Shown here in pieces: positions 8,582 to 17,397 of a stretch of 64,000 nucleotides of DNA. Under the pieces are notes generated by a model, which ran no database searches, was not told the DNA's origin, and saw only the letters and a program-made list of their open reading frames with translations. Both the position numbers and the translations under genes were made by a program. The stretch's first letter is position 1. Every line of letters begins with the position of its first letter. Source of the DNA: Novosphingobium cyanobacteriorum. GTDB lineage: Bacteria > Pseudomonadota > Alphaproteobacteria > Sphingomonadales > Sphingomonadaceae. The DNA lies in NCBI RefSeq assembly GCF_029436685.1, contig NZ_JAROCY010000010.1, positions 117,953 through 181,952 of the forward strand. Direction: 5' to 3'.

Positions 8582-10429
8582 ATGCCCCCCTATCGCTCAC
8601 GCACCACCACCCATGGCCGCAACATGGCGGGCGCACGTGGCCTGTGGCGCGCCACCGGCATGAAGGACAGCGATTTCGGCAAGCCGATCATTGCCGTGGT
8701 CAATTCGTTCACGCAGTTCGTGCCGGGCCACGTCCACCTGAAGGACCTGGGCCAGATGGTCGCGCGCGAGATCGAGGCGGCTGGCGGCGTGGCCAAGGAA
8801 TTCAACACCATCGCGGTGGATGATGGCATCGCCATGGGCCACGATGGCATGCTCTATTCGCTGCCCAGCCGTGACCTGATCGCCGACAGCGTGGAATACA
8901 TGGTCAACGCCCACTGCGCAGATGCGATGGTGTGCATCTCCAATTGTGACAAGATCACGCCGGGCATGCTGATGGCCGCGCTTCGCATCAACATTCCGGT
9001 CGTGTTCGTTTCCGGCGGGCCGATGGAAGCGGGCAAGGTCGTGCTCAAGGGCAAGGAAGTGGCGCTCGACCTCGTCGACGCGATGGTTGCTGCCGCCGAC
9101 GAGAAATACACCGACGAGGAAGTGCAGAGCATCGAGCGTTCGGCCTGCCCAACCTGTGGTTCGTGCAGCGGCATGTTCACCGCCAATTCGATGAACTGCC
9201 TGACCGAGGCGCTGGGCCTTTCGCTCCCCGGCAATGGCTCCACGCTGGCGACGCATGCCGACCGCAAGCGCCTGTTCCTTGAAGCGGGCCGCCTCGCGGT
9301 GGACCTGTGCAAGCGCTATTACGAGCAGGATGATGAAAGCGCGCTGCCCCGCGCAATCGCCAGCTTCGAAGCGTTCGAGAACGCCATGAGCCTCGACATC
9401 GCAATGGGCGGTTCCACCAACACGGTGCTGCACCTGCTGGCTGCCGCGCATGAAGCGGGTGTGGATTTCACCATGGCGGACATCGACCGTCTTTCCCGCC
9501 GGGTGCCCTGCCTCTCCAAGGTGGCTCCGGCCAAGTCCGACGTCCACATGGAGGACGTTCACCGCGCTGGCGGCATTCCCGCCATTCTCGGCCAGCTGGA
9601 GCGCGCGGGCCTTCTCCACACCGGGCTCCCCACCGTGCACAGCCGCACGATGGGCGATGCGCTGGACAAGTGGGACATTTCGCGCACCAATTCGCCATCG
9701 GTGCAGGAATTCTTCAAGGCGGCGCCGGGTGGCGTGCCCACGCAGGTGGCCTTCAGCCAGGACCGTCGCTGGAAGGAGCTGGACCTCGATCGCCAGACTG
9801 GCGTGATCCGGTCAAAGGAGCACGCTTTCAGCCAGGATGGCGGCCTTGCCGTGCTGACCGGCAACATCGCGCTTGATGGATGCATCGTGAAGACTGCGGG
9901 CGTCGACGAATCGATCCTGAAGTTTTCAGGCCCCGCCGTGGTGTTTGAAAGCCAGGATGCGGCTGTCACCGGAATCCTGACCGGGCAGGTCCAGGCGGGC
10001 GACGTGGTGGTGATCCGCTATGAAGGGCCCAAGGGCGGGCCGGGCATGCAGGAAATGCTCTATCCCACCAGCTACCTCAAGTCGAAGGGGCTGGGCGCGG
10101 CCTGTGCGCTGCTCACCGACGGGCGCTTCTCCGGCGGCACCTCGGGCCTTTCGATCGGCCACGTTTCGCCCGAAGCGGCAGAAGGCGGCACGATCGGGTT
10201 GGTGGAAAAGGGCGATATCATCACCATCGACATCCCGGCGCGCACCATAACGCTGGACGTGTCCGAAGCGGTGTTGGCAGAGCGCCGCGCGGCGCAGGCG
10301 GCCAAGGGCTGGAAGCCGGCCAAGGACCGCCCGCGCAAGGTTTCCACCGCGCTTCAGGCCTATGCCGCGATGACCACCAGCGCCGCGCGCGGTGCGGTGC
10401 GTGACCTGTCGCAGCTCGAGAAAGGTTGA
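8582..10429 (+). CDS. ilvD: Dihydroxy-acid dehydratase
   Basis: A 615-aa IlvD. Iron-sulfur and family motifs are [43 protein letters not shown] and [22 protein letters not shown]. It dehydrates 2,3-dihydroxy acids to 2-oxo acids in valine, isoleucine and leucine synthesis. The 123 nt upstream are AT-richer than their surroundings (TTGTAATTAATACTTTCGAC near 8488-8507) and probably hold the promoter. Downstream genes follow closely on the same strand. Confidence 0.97.
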   Translation: MPPYRSRTTTHGRNMAGARGLWRATGMKDSDFGKPIIAVVNSFTQFVPGHVHLKDLGQMVAREIEAAGGVAKEFNTIAVDDGIAMGHDGMLYSLPSRDLIADSVEYMVNAHCADAMVCISNCDKITPGMLMAALRINIPVVFVSGGPMEAGKVVLKGKEVALDLVDAMVAAADEKYTDEEVQSIERSACPTCGSCSGMFTANSMNCLTEALGLSLPGNGSTLATHADRKRLFLEAGRLAVDLCKRYYEQDDESALPRAIASFEAFENAMSLDIAMGGSTNTVLHLLAAAHEAGVDFTMADIDRLSRRVPCLSKVAPAKSDVHMEDVHRAGGIPAILGQLERAGLLHTGLPTVHSRTMGDALDKWDISRTNSPSVQEFFKAAPGGVPTQVAFSQDRRWKELDLDRQTGVIRSKEHAFSQDGGLAVLTGNIALDGCIVKTAGVDESILKFSGPAVVFESQDAAVTGILTGQVQAGDVVVIRYEGPKGGPGMQEMLYPTSYLKSKGLGAACALLTDGRFSGGTSGLSIGHVSPEAAEGGTIGLVEKGDIITIDIPARTITLDVSEAVLAERRAAQAAKGWKPAKDRPRKVSTALQAYAAMTTSAARGAVRDLSQLEKG

Positions 10430-10461
10430 CGCAGGGGCGGCAGGGGTCGCAAGGCAGCGCG

Positions 10462-10794
10462 ATGCGACACATCGTGCCTCTCCTTGCCGTCCTCCTGGCC
10501 GCAGCCTGCAGCAAGCCTGCGGGTGATCCGCAGCCTGTCATGCGCCAGATCGATTGTGCGCTTGCCGGTTCGCAGGCGTTCACGCCCGATTGCAGGGTAG
10601 AGCAGGCCGGGTCCGTGCTCGTGGTCCATCACAAGGATGGCGGTTTCCGTCGTCTGCAGAAAGTGGACGATGGGCGCGGCGTGATCGTGGCCGATGGCGT
10701 GGAGCAGGCAAGGGTTGCCTGGATCCCCGACGGCCGGCTTGAAGTGACCGTGGGTCAGGACCGCTATCGCTTCCCCGCCAAGGTAAAGCCCTGA
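10462..10794 (+). CDS. Small hypothetical lipoprotein
   Basis: A 110-aa protein with a lipoprotein signal: MRHIVPLLAVLLAAACSKP, lipobox AAAC at about residue 16. The mature part is a short beta-rich domain with two further Cys (DCALAG and PDCRVEQ). I do not recognise a named domain. The start was chosen because the signal peptide begins there; an in-frame start at 10426 would add 12 non-hydrophobic residues. It sits 1 nt before the NAD(P)HX repair gene and is likely cotranscribed with it. Confidence 0.7.
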   Translation: MRHIVPLLAVLLAAACSKPAGDPQPVMRQIDCALAGSQAFTPDCRVEQAGSVLVVHHKDGGFRRLQKVDDGRGVIVADGVEQARVAWIPDGRLEVTVGQDRYRFPAKVKP

Positions 10795-10795
10795 C

Positions 10796-12193
10796 ATGCC
10801 GCTCGGCCGCAGTTCCATCCTGGCGCAGGTTCTCTCCGTGGCGCAGATGCGCGCGGCGGAAGAGGCGCTGTTTGAGCAAGGCACTTCGGTCGAGGCGTTG
10901 ATGGAGACGGCGGGGCGAGGGGCGGGCGAATATGTGCGCCGCATCGCCGCCGGGCGCCCGGTCACCGTGCTGTGCGGCCCCGGAAAAAACGGCGGTGACG
11001 GCTATGTCATCGCCCGCCACCTGATGGAGCACGGCACGCCCGTGCGCGTGGTTGCCGCAGCTGATCCGGCAACACCCGCGGCCCGTAATGCCCGCGGTCT
11101 CTATCAGGGCGAGGTGCTCGGCCCAGATGCCGTGATCGAGGGCGAAGTGCTGATCGATTGCCTGTTCGGCAGCGGGCTGACGCGGCCTCTGTCCGACAGC
11201 CTGCTTGGATTGCTTCGCACGCTGGCCGAAAACCATCACCTCAAGGTCGCAGTGGATCTGCCGAGCGGGGTGGAGAGCGATTCCGGCGCCTGCCTGAATG
11301 CCGGCCTGCCGCGCTTTGACCTGACCGTCGCGCTGAGCGCATGGAAGCATGCGCACTTTGCGATGCCGGCGTGTGAGACGATGGGCGCGCTGCGCCTTTT
11401 CGACATCGGCGTTGCAGCGGTGCCGGGTGCCGCCGCCGTGCTGACCAGGCCCTTGTTCACGCCACCACCCGCGGATGCGCACAAGTACCGCCGTGGGCTG
11501 CTCGGCATCGTTGCGGGAGAAATGCCGGGCGCGCCACTGCTGTCTGCCGAAGCCGCGATGCGGGCAGGCGCGGGCTATGTGAAGCTCTTCGCCCGCGCGC
11601 GGCCCGCAGGCGTGCCCAATGACCTTGTCTGTCACGCAGGCCCAGATGCTGATGGCCTGGATGACCCGCGCATCGCCGCGCTGCTCGTCGGCCCGGGCCT
11701 TGGGCGCAGCGGAGCGGCGGCGGAGCGCTTGCAGGCGGTCCTTGAATTGAGCGTCCCCGTGGTGGTTGATGCCGATGCGCTCGTCCTGCTTGGCCCGGGC
11801 ATGATGACAGGTCCCGCCGTGCTCACCCCGCATGAAGGCGAAATGGCGGCGCTTGAGCGCGCCTTCGGCCTTTCCGCCGATGCGCCCAAGCACGCCCGCG
11901 CCCTCGCATTGGCGCAGGCAAGCGGTGCGGTGGTGCTGTTCAAGGGGCCCGACAGCGTGATCGCCGCGCCCGATGGCCGCGTGCTGCATGCTCCCCGCGC
12001 TCCCTCGTGGCTGTCAGTCGCCGGCACCGGCGATGTGCTGGCCGGCATCACCGCCAGCCGCCTCGCCGTGCACCGGGATCCGTTCCGCGCCGCGTCCGAA
12101 GGCCTCTGGCTCCACGGCGAAGCCGCGCGCCGCTCCGGCCCCGCCTTTACCGCCGGCGATCTTGCCCGCACCGTTTCGAAAGCTTTCGCATGA
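10796..12193 (+). CDS. nnr: Bifunctional NAD(P)H-hydrate epimerase / ADP-dependent dehydratase
   Basis: A 465-aa fusion. The N-terminal YjeF_N half (residues about 1-215) has SVAQMRAAEEALFEQG and CGPGKNGGDGYVIARHL; the C-terminal carbohydrate-kinase-like half (about 225-465) has LLVGPGLGRSG, VDADAL, LTPHEGEMA and VAGTGDVLAGI. It repairs hydrated NADH and NADPH: the first half epimerises R- to S-NAD(P)HX, the second dehydrates S-NAD(P)HX with ADP. The stop overlaps the next gene by ATGA. Confidence 0.95.
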   Translation: MPLGRSSILAQVLSVAQMRAAEEALFEQGTSVEALMETAGRGAGEYVRRIAAGRPVTVLCGPGKNGGDGYVIARHLMEHGTPVRVVAAADPATPAARNARGLYQGEVLGPDAVIEGEVLIDCLFGSGLTRPLSDSLLGLLRTLAENHHLKVAVDLPSGVESDSGACLNAGLPRFDLTVALSAWKHAHFAMPACETMGALRLFDIGVAAVPGAAAVLTRPLFTPPPADAHKYRRGLLGIVAGEMPGAPLLSAEAAMRAGAGYVKLFARARPAGVPNDLVCHAGPDADGLDDPRIAALLVGPGLGRSGAAAERLQAVLELSVPVVVDADALVLLGPGMMTGPAVLTPHEGEMAALERAFGLSADAPKHARALALAQASGAVVLFKGPDSVIAAPDGRVLHAPRAPSWLSVAGTGDVLAGITASRLAVHRDPFRAASEGLWLHGEAARRSGPAFTAGDLARTVSKAFA

Positions 12194-13398
12194 GCCAGTC
12201 CGGCCTGATCGTCCGCATCGCCGCGAAGGGGGAGGGCGCGACCGCAGATGGCCGCTATGTCCCGCTCGCCGCGCCGGGTGACGTGATCGAGGCGGACGGC
12301 ACGCTGACACCGGGGCCGGACCATGTCGAACCGCCCTGCCGCCACTTCCCTGCCTGTGGCGGCTGCCAGCTGCAGCACCTGTCCGAACGCGCGCTTGCCG
12401 ACTATGTCCACGGCCGCGTTGCCGGCGCGGCGCGCGGGCAGGGGCTTGATCCCGGCGAGGTCGCCCCGGCGCATCTCTCCCCGCCCGACAGCCGCCGCCG
12501 CGCCACGCTGCATGCGCAGGCGATCGGGCGCCGCATCGTGCTCGGCTTCCGCGAACAGGGCAGCCACAAGATTGTCGACATGCGCGAATGCCACGTGCTC
12601 GCGCCCGAACTCTTCGCGCTGGTCGATCCGCTGCGCCGCCTGCTGGAAAGCTGGCTGGACCGGAAGCTGGCCGCCGATATCGAAATGACTTTGGCCGATC
12701 AGGGCGTCAGCATTGGCCTCACCGGGCTGAAGGCCGACGACCTTGCCAAGACCGAAGCCCTGCTCGATTTCGCCCGCGACAACCGCCTCGCCCGCCTCAC
12801 GCTCGACAGCGGCTTCGGCCCGGAGAGCCGGTGGGAGCCCGAACCCGCCACCGTCACCCTCGGCGGCGTGCCCGTGGCGCTGCCGCCGGGCGGCTTTCTG
12901 CAGGCGACGCGTGATGGCGAACAGGCGCTGACCGACGCCGCGCGCGAATGGCTGGCCGGCGCATCCTCGGTGGCTGATCTCTTCAGCGGGCTCGGCACCT
13001 TCGCCTTCGCGCTGGCGGGGCCGAAGACAAAGGTTCTTGCCGTGGAAGCGGCGCGCGATGCGCATCTTGCCTGCCAGGCCGCCGCGCGGATGAACGCCCG
13101 CCCGGTCCATGCGCTGCACCGCGATCTGTTCCGCAATCCGCTGCGCGTGGAGGAACTGGATCGCTTCGCCGCCGTGCTGCTCGATCCGCCGCGCGCCGGC
13201 GCGCGCGAACAGGTGGCGCAGATCGCCGCGTCAAAGGTCGCCCGTGTCGTCTATGTCAGCTGCAATCCCGCCAGCTGGGCCAAGGATGCCGCCGCGCTGA
13301 TCACCGGTGGCTACAGGCTCGCCGCGCTGCGTCCGGTGGGCCAGTTCCGCTGGTCCACCCATGTCGAGCTGGCGAGCCTGTTCCTGCGCGAGGCCTAG
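12190..13398 (+). CDS. RlmD/TrmA-family RNA (uracil-5-)-methyltransferase
   Basis: A 402-aa class I SAM methyltransferase. Near the N-terminus Cys50, Cys56 and Cys59 (CRHFPACGGC) with Cys at ECHVLAPE form the [4Fe-4S] site of RlmD-type enzymes; DLFSGLGTFAFALA is the SAM loop, LLDPPRAG the DPPR motif and YVSCNPASWAKDA carries the catalytic Cys. It methylates C5 of a uridine in 23S rRNA or tRNA; the exact site is not deducible. ATG at 12190 overlaps the nnr stop. The 3' end overlaps the convergent MAPEG gene by 4 nt. Confidence 0.92.
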   Translation: MSQSGLIVRIAAKGEGATADGRYVPLAAPGDVIEADGTLTPGPDHVEPPCRHFPACGGCQLQHLSERALADYVHGRVAGAARGQGLDPGEVAPAHLSPPDSRRRATLHAQAIGRRIVLGFREQGSHKIVDMRECHVLAPELFALVDPLRRLLESWLDRKLAADIEMTLADQGVSIGLTGLKADDLAKTEALLDFARDNRLARLTLDSGFGPESRWEPEPATVTLGGVPVALPPGGFLQATRDGEQALTDAAREWLAGASSVADLFSGLGTFAFALAGPKTKVLAVEAARDAHLACQAAARMNARPVHALHRDLFRNPLRVEELDRFAAVLLDPPRAGAREQVAQIAASKVARVVYVSCNPASWAKDAAALITGGYRLAALRPVGQFRWSTHVELASLFLREA

Positions 13399-13832
13399 AA
13401 GATCGCCAGCGCCGCGTGCAGCACCAGCGCGATCAGCGCGAGGCTGGACAGCGAGAACACCATGAACCGCACCATCACCTTGTTGACGGTTGCCTGCACC
13501 AGCGAGTGGACCACGCGCAGGCCGACATAGGCCCAGGCGATCATGGCATTCACGCCATCGCCCTGGCCGATCATGGCCAGCACGATCGCCACTGCATAGA
13601 ACACGGTCGGCGCTTCATGCAGGTGGTTGTAGTTGTGCGCCTTCCACTGCACCGATGCGGGCAGGAGATCGTCCAGCGTCTTCGATGGATCGCGCGCCAG
13701 CGAATCCGGATCAAGCTTCGCCGCGCTCATCGCGGGGATGCGCGTGGCATACATCCACACCCACATCACCATGGTCCACGCCGCCAGTGCGACCACCGGC
13801 TTCAGGATTTCCATTCCCACCGTCATATGCAT
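13395..13832 (-). CDS. MAPEG family membrane protein (copy 1)
   Basis: A 145-aa, four-helix membrane protein with MAPEG family signs: hydrophobic N-terminal helix, VQWKAHNYNHLHEAPTVFYAV (the E-x-P type loop), YVGLRVVHSLVQA and a last helix LALIALVLHAALAIF. MAPEG members include microsomal glutathione transferases and leukotriene synthase; bacterial ones are mostly uncharacterised. ATG at 13832 follows a GGGGGA ribosome site. Copy 2 lies 22 nt upstream on the same strand and is clearly related. Confidence 0.85.
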   Translation of the reverse strand: MHMTVGMEILKPVVALAAWTMVMWVWMYATRIPAMSAAKLDPDSLARDPSKTLDDLLPASVQWKAHNYNHLHEAPTVFYAVAIVLAMIGQGDGVNAMIAWAYVGLRVVHSLVQATVNKVMVRFMVFSLSSLALIALVLHAALAIF

Positions 13833-13854
13833 GGCATTTCCCCCTTTGTGGTTA

Positions 13855-14286
13855 TCAGTTTGCGCCCAGCGTCAGGATCGCGGCATGGATCGCCAGCGCA
13901 ATCAGGCATGCCGTGGAAAGGAGGAACAGCGAGAAGCGCACCGGCACGGTGTTGATCAGCGCCTGCCACAGCGAATGGATCACGCGCAGGATCACGTATC
14001 CCCAAGCCAGCATCACATCCAGCGCGCTGGCCCCCACCACGGCAAGGATCAGCACCGTGGCATAGAACAGCGTCGGCTGCTCCATCAGGTGGGTGAAGTT
14101 GTGCGCTTTCCAGTTCACCGAATCCGGCAGAACACCTTCAAGGTCCTGCCCGCGCCCGCCCGGCTTGGCCTTGCCCAGCCCACCCATCTTCGAAATGGCG
14201 GGCAGGCGGGTGAAAGCCATCCAGAACAGGACGACGATAGACCACAGCACCAGCACGGCCGCCGGTGCGAGCACTTCCGTTTCCAT
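13855..14286 (-). CDS. MAPEG family membrane protein (copy 2)
   Basis: A 143-aa MAPEG protein, tandem paralogue of the following gene: VNWKAHNFTHLMEQPTLFYA and YVILRVIHSLWQALIN line up with the equivalent segments of copy 1. Four membrane helices are predicted by eye. The paralogues share order and length but differ at many positions, so the duplication is old. Transcription probably runs from this gene into copy 1. Confidence 0.85.
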   Translation of the reverse strand: METEVLAPAAVLVLWSIVVLFWMAFTRLPAISKMGGLGKAKPGGRGQDLEGVLPDSVNWKAHNFTHLMEQPTLFYATVLILAVVGASALDVMLAWGYVILRVIHSLWQALINTVPVRFSLFLLSTACLIALAIHAAILTLGAN

Positions 14287-14363
14287 CCGCTATCCCCCGC
14301 TTGTGTTTATGCGGGGCACAGTGCCGGAAAGAATCCGATTGTCAAATGCAACCCATCTGGCGC

Positions 14364-15014
14364 TCAGGCCGGTCGGCGCAGCACCACGATGCGGTAGTAT
14401 CCCAGCGGCCCGCGCGTGACCGAGGGTTCCAGCCCCAGCGACTGGGCCGTGCCCCACATGCTGGTGACCATGTCGTTGCGCGGAGAAACATGGAAGCGCC
14501 GAAGCCAGCCCAGCATGGCCTTGCGCACAATCGGCGGCATGCCGCCAAAGCTGCCGAAATCAACCACATGCAGCGATCCGCCTGGCGCCAGCAGGCGTGC
14601 CGCATGCGCAATCGCCTCACGCCAGTGGGGGATCATCGATGCCGCGAACGAGATCAGGATGCGGTCGAACTCGCCAAGGCCGAAAAGGCGTTCGGCGTCG
14701 AAGTCGGTCGCATCGCCCAGCGCCAGGCGCGCCTCTGCGCCCAGCCGGGCCCGCGCGCTTTCCAGCATGGCGCTGGAGATATCCAGCCCGTGCCGCTCCA
14801 CCCCCGGCCAGCACTTGCCGATCTGCGCCAGGTTGCGCCCGGTGCCGCAGCCCACCTCAAGCACGCGCATGCCCGGCGCACACGCCATCTCGCGGATCGC
14901 GGTGTCGCGGCCGAACAGGTAGTACTTGCGCGTCAGGTCATAGATGTGGCGCTGGCGGCGATAGATCGAATCCATCAGCGCGCCGTGCCCGCCGGTAAGT
15001 GTCGCCCCGTCCAT
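14364..15014 (-). CDS. btaB: Betaine-lipid N-methyltransferase
   Basis: A 216-aa class I methyltransferase: VLEVGCGTGRNLAQIGKC is the SAM motif, HGLDISSAML motif II, LHVVDFGSFGG motif IV. It directly follows btaA with a 4-nt ATGA overlap. In known betaine-lipid producers BtaB trimethylates diacylglyceryl-homoserine, the BtaA product, to DGTS. Homology and coupling to btaA both support this role; without btaA it would only be called a SAM methyltransferase. The start at 15014 is set by the overlap. Confidence 0.85.
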   Translation of the reverse strand: MDGATLTGGHGALMDSIYRRQRHIYDLTRKYYLFGRDTAIREMACAPGMRVLEVGCGTGRNLAQIGKCWPGVERHGLDISSAMLESARARLGAEARLALGDATDFDAERLFGLGEFDRILISFAASMIPHWREAIAHAARLLAPGGSLHVVDFGSFGGMPPIVRKAMLGWLRRFHVSPRNDMVTSMWGTAQSLGLEPSVTRGPLGYYRIVVLRRPA

Positions 15015-16249
15015 CACGCCAGCTCGTACAGGTGCACGCCACCATAGATCGACGAGCGATCCCGCCGGGTGAAGTCGGCGCTCGGCGCTTCGTGATAGGT
15101 CCAGCGCGATAGCAGCGCATCTTCCACCCGGCCCGGCAGCAGGCTTGGCTCGGCCGCAGTGCGGAACAGCACGCGCGAACCGGGGCGCGCGGTGCGGGTG
15201 ATCTCGCGCCACAGGTCGTTGAGCTGCGCGTCGGTCATCCAGTCCTGCGCATCCAGCAGCACATAGCGATCGAGCGAGGCGTCGGGCTGGGCACGCAGAT
15301 GTTCGGTCATGTTGGCGTGGACCACGTTCACCCGCTGTGCCCGGTCGCGCACCTTCTCCCAGTTCGCTTCCTTCAGGTATGGCGGCAGCGGGCAATCCGC
15401 GCCCTTGCCATATCCGCGTGAAAAGGCCTGCCAGGCAAAGTAGTTGTCGTTGATCTCGAAATCGCAGGCCAGCTTTTCCAGCCTGCGGCGCAGCACTTCG
15501 GCCATGGGCTGGTCGCCCGCCAGCGCTTCGAACTGCGCCGGGGGAATGCCCAGGCCGAACAGCGATGCCGGCTGGTCGGTCAGCCAGCGCACGAACTTTC
15601 GGTCGAACACCGGGGCCAGCTCTTCCTCGAACACGCGGCGCTGGTCCTCGATGCTTTCTGCTGCAAGGATCGCCTTCAGGTCTATGCGATAGAGCCTCGC
15701 CAGCAGGTGTGCCGCGCCGATGAAGCCGCCCAGCAGACCGCGCTTGTAGATGCCTGAGCGAAACCCTCCGATGCGCCGCCGGAACATCAGGTCGCGCCCT
15801 TCCCAATACCGCCGCGTCGCATCGTCGAGATGCGGGGCAAGGTGCTCGCGATAGGCGCGGATATTGGCCTTGCTGTCCGCCTCGGCAAAGAACCGGCGGA
15901 AATGCGCGTGATCGGGCAGGTGGCGGGCGGAGGCGAGCTTCAGCTTGTTCAGTGCGATATGCGCGGTGTTCAGGTCCACCGCGGTGATCGCTGCCGGCCC
16001 GGCAACGAGATAGCTCAACACGTTGCAGCCGCCGCTGGCGATGGCGATCATCCGGCTGTCGGGCCGGATCTGCAGCGCCTCCATGTCCACTTCCGGGTCT
16101 TCCCAGATCTGGGCATAGACCAGCCCGCGAAAGGCGAAGGCAAAGGCGTGGTCCAGCAGCTTGCCGCCCATCCCGGCGGACTTGCGCACCATGGCGCCGG
16201 CAACCTTTTCCTGTGTGGAGGCGGCGTGGCTGCGTTCGCTGCTGTGCAT
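15014..16249 (-). CDS. btaA: SAM:diacylglycerol 3-amino-3-carboxypropyltransferase
   Basis: A DUF3419/BtaA family protein of 411 aa from the ATG at 16249. Typical segments are VYAQIWEDPEVDMEAL, IASGGCNVLSYL (SAM-binding), AVDLNTAHIALNKLKLAS, and ENDYF-like INDNYFAWQAF. It transfers the aminocarboxypropyl group of SAM to diacylglycerol, the first step of DGTS betaine-lipid synthesis at the membrane. The ATG has AGAAGG 8 nt upstream; a TTG at 16324 overlapping the dehydratase stop (TTGA) is an alternative start with 25 more residues. Confidence 0.87.
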   Translation of the reverse strand: MHSSERSHAASTQEKVAGAMVRKSAGMGGKLLDHAFAFAFRGLVYAQIWEDPEVDMEALQIRPDSRMIAIASGGCNVLSYLVAGPAAITAVDLNTAHIALNKLKLASARHLPDHAHFRRFFAEADSKANIRAYREHLAPHLDDATRRYWEGRDLMFRRRIGGFRSGIYKRGLLGGFIGAAHLLARLYRIDLKAILAAESIEDQRRVFEEELAPVFDRKFVRWLTDQPASLFGLGIPPAQFEALAGDQPMAEVLRRRLEKLACDFEINDNYFAWQAFSRGYGKGADCPLPPYLKEANWEKVRDRAQRVNVVHANMTEHLRAQPDASLDRYVLLDAQDWMTDAQLNDLWREITRTARPGSRVLFRTAAEPSLLPGRVEDALLSRWTYHEAPSADFTRRDRSSIYGGVHLYELA

Positions 16250-16320
16250 GTCTTTGCCTTCTGTCCGTCTTCGATCCCGGGCGGCGGATATGCGCAAAGC
16301 GTTGCGGTATTGTGGCAGGA

Positions 16321-17319
16321 TCAATCCTGTCCGGCGATCACCGCAGCAAAGGTGGCAGGATCCACATTGCCGCCGGAAAGGATGATTGCCGTGCGCGCGT
16401 CCACCGCCACCTTGCCCGCCAGCACCGCAGCCAGCGCCGCGGCGCCCCCCGGCTCAACCACCAGGCGCAGCTTCGCCAGCGCAAACCGCTGCGCCGCGCG
16501 CACTTCCGCCTCGCTCACCGCCACGGCGCGCAGGCCATGCGCCTGCATCACCGCAAAGTTTACCGGAAATGTGCAGGGGGTCTGCAAGGCATCGCAGGCG
16601 GTCCGGGGCGGATTGGCCCCGATCGGCAGGATTCGTCCGGCCTCAAGGCTGCGGCGTACGTCGTCCCAGCCTTCGGGCTCCACCGGAACCACGTCTGCAT
16701 CGGCGCAGGCGAGCGCCAGCCCCGCCGCCAGCCCGCCACCGCCACATGGGCAGACAACCCGTGTCGGCGCACCGCCGGCCTGTCGCTCCATCTGCGCCAT
16801 CAGCTCGGTTCCCGTGCTGCCCTGACCCTCGATCACCCATGGATCGCCATAGGCGTGGACCAGCACTGCGCCGGTGCGCTGGCACAGATCGCGGGCAATG
16901 GCGTCGCGCGATTCGGCCATGCGGTCATACAGCACGATCTCGGCGCCCAGTGCGCGCGTGGCATCCAGCTTCACCGCCGGGGCATCGCGCGGCATCACGA
17001 TCGTTGCGGCCATGCCAAGCCTGCGCGCCGCCCAGGCCACGCCCTGCGCATGGTTGCCGCTCGAAACCGCAACCACCCCGCTTGCCCGCTCGGCTGCGTC
17101 CAGATCGGTCATGCGGTGCCATGCCCCCCGAATCTTGAAAGCGCCCACCGGCTGCAGGCTTTCCGCCTTGCACCACACCGTTGCGCCATCTGGCAGGTCC
17201 AGCGGCAGCAGCGGCGTGGGCGGCAGCAGTTCGGCCATCTTCGCCGACGCGCGCAGCACCCCGTCGCGGGTGGGGGCCCGTTCGGGCTGCGGCAGATCAA
17301 CGGGTATTGGGTTTGTCAT
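16321..17319 (-). CDS. PLP-dependent threonine/serine dehydratase
   Basis: A 332-aa fold-type II PLP enzyme. LQPVGAFKIRGA holds the PLP lysine, SSGNHAQGVAWAA the substrate loop, CPCGGGGLAAGLALA the phosphate-binding glycine loop. There is no C-terminal ACT-like regulatory domain, so it resembles catabolic threonine dehydratases or serine racemases rather than long IlvA. It deaminates threonine or serine to the 2-oxo acid. It lies directly upstream of btaA; no functional link is evident. Confidence 0.9.
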   Translation of the reverse strand: MTNPIPVDLPQPERAPTRDGVLRASAKMAELLPPTPLLPLDLPDGATVWCKAESLQPVGAFKIRGAWHRMTDLDAAERASGVVAVSSGNHAQGVAWAARRLGMAATIVMPRDAPAVKLDATRALGAEIVLYDRMAESRDAIARDLCQRTGAVLVHAYGDPWVIEGQGSTGTELMAQMERQAGGAPTRVVCPCGGGGLAAGLALACADADVVPVEPEGWDDVRRSLEAGRILPIGANPPRTACDALQTPCTFPVNFAVMQAHGLRAVAVSEAEVRAAQRFALAKLRLVVEPGGAAALAAVLAGKVAVDARTAIILSGGNVDPATFAAVIAGQD

Positions 17320-17397
17320 GCCACTACTCTAAAGGGCCTGCCCATGATTGTCGCGCGCAGGCATCACGGCGCGCGCGAAAAGGCATTTGGAGACAGC

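Noticed and set aside
16250..16324. TTG start for btaA overlapping the dehydratase stop
   Set aside because: The ATG at 16249 has a better ribosome site, and the extra 25 residues are Arg-rich without family similarity; kept as an alternative only.
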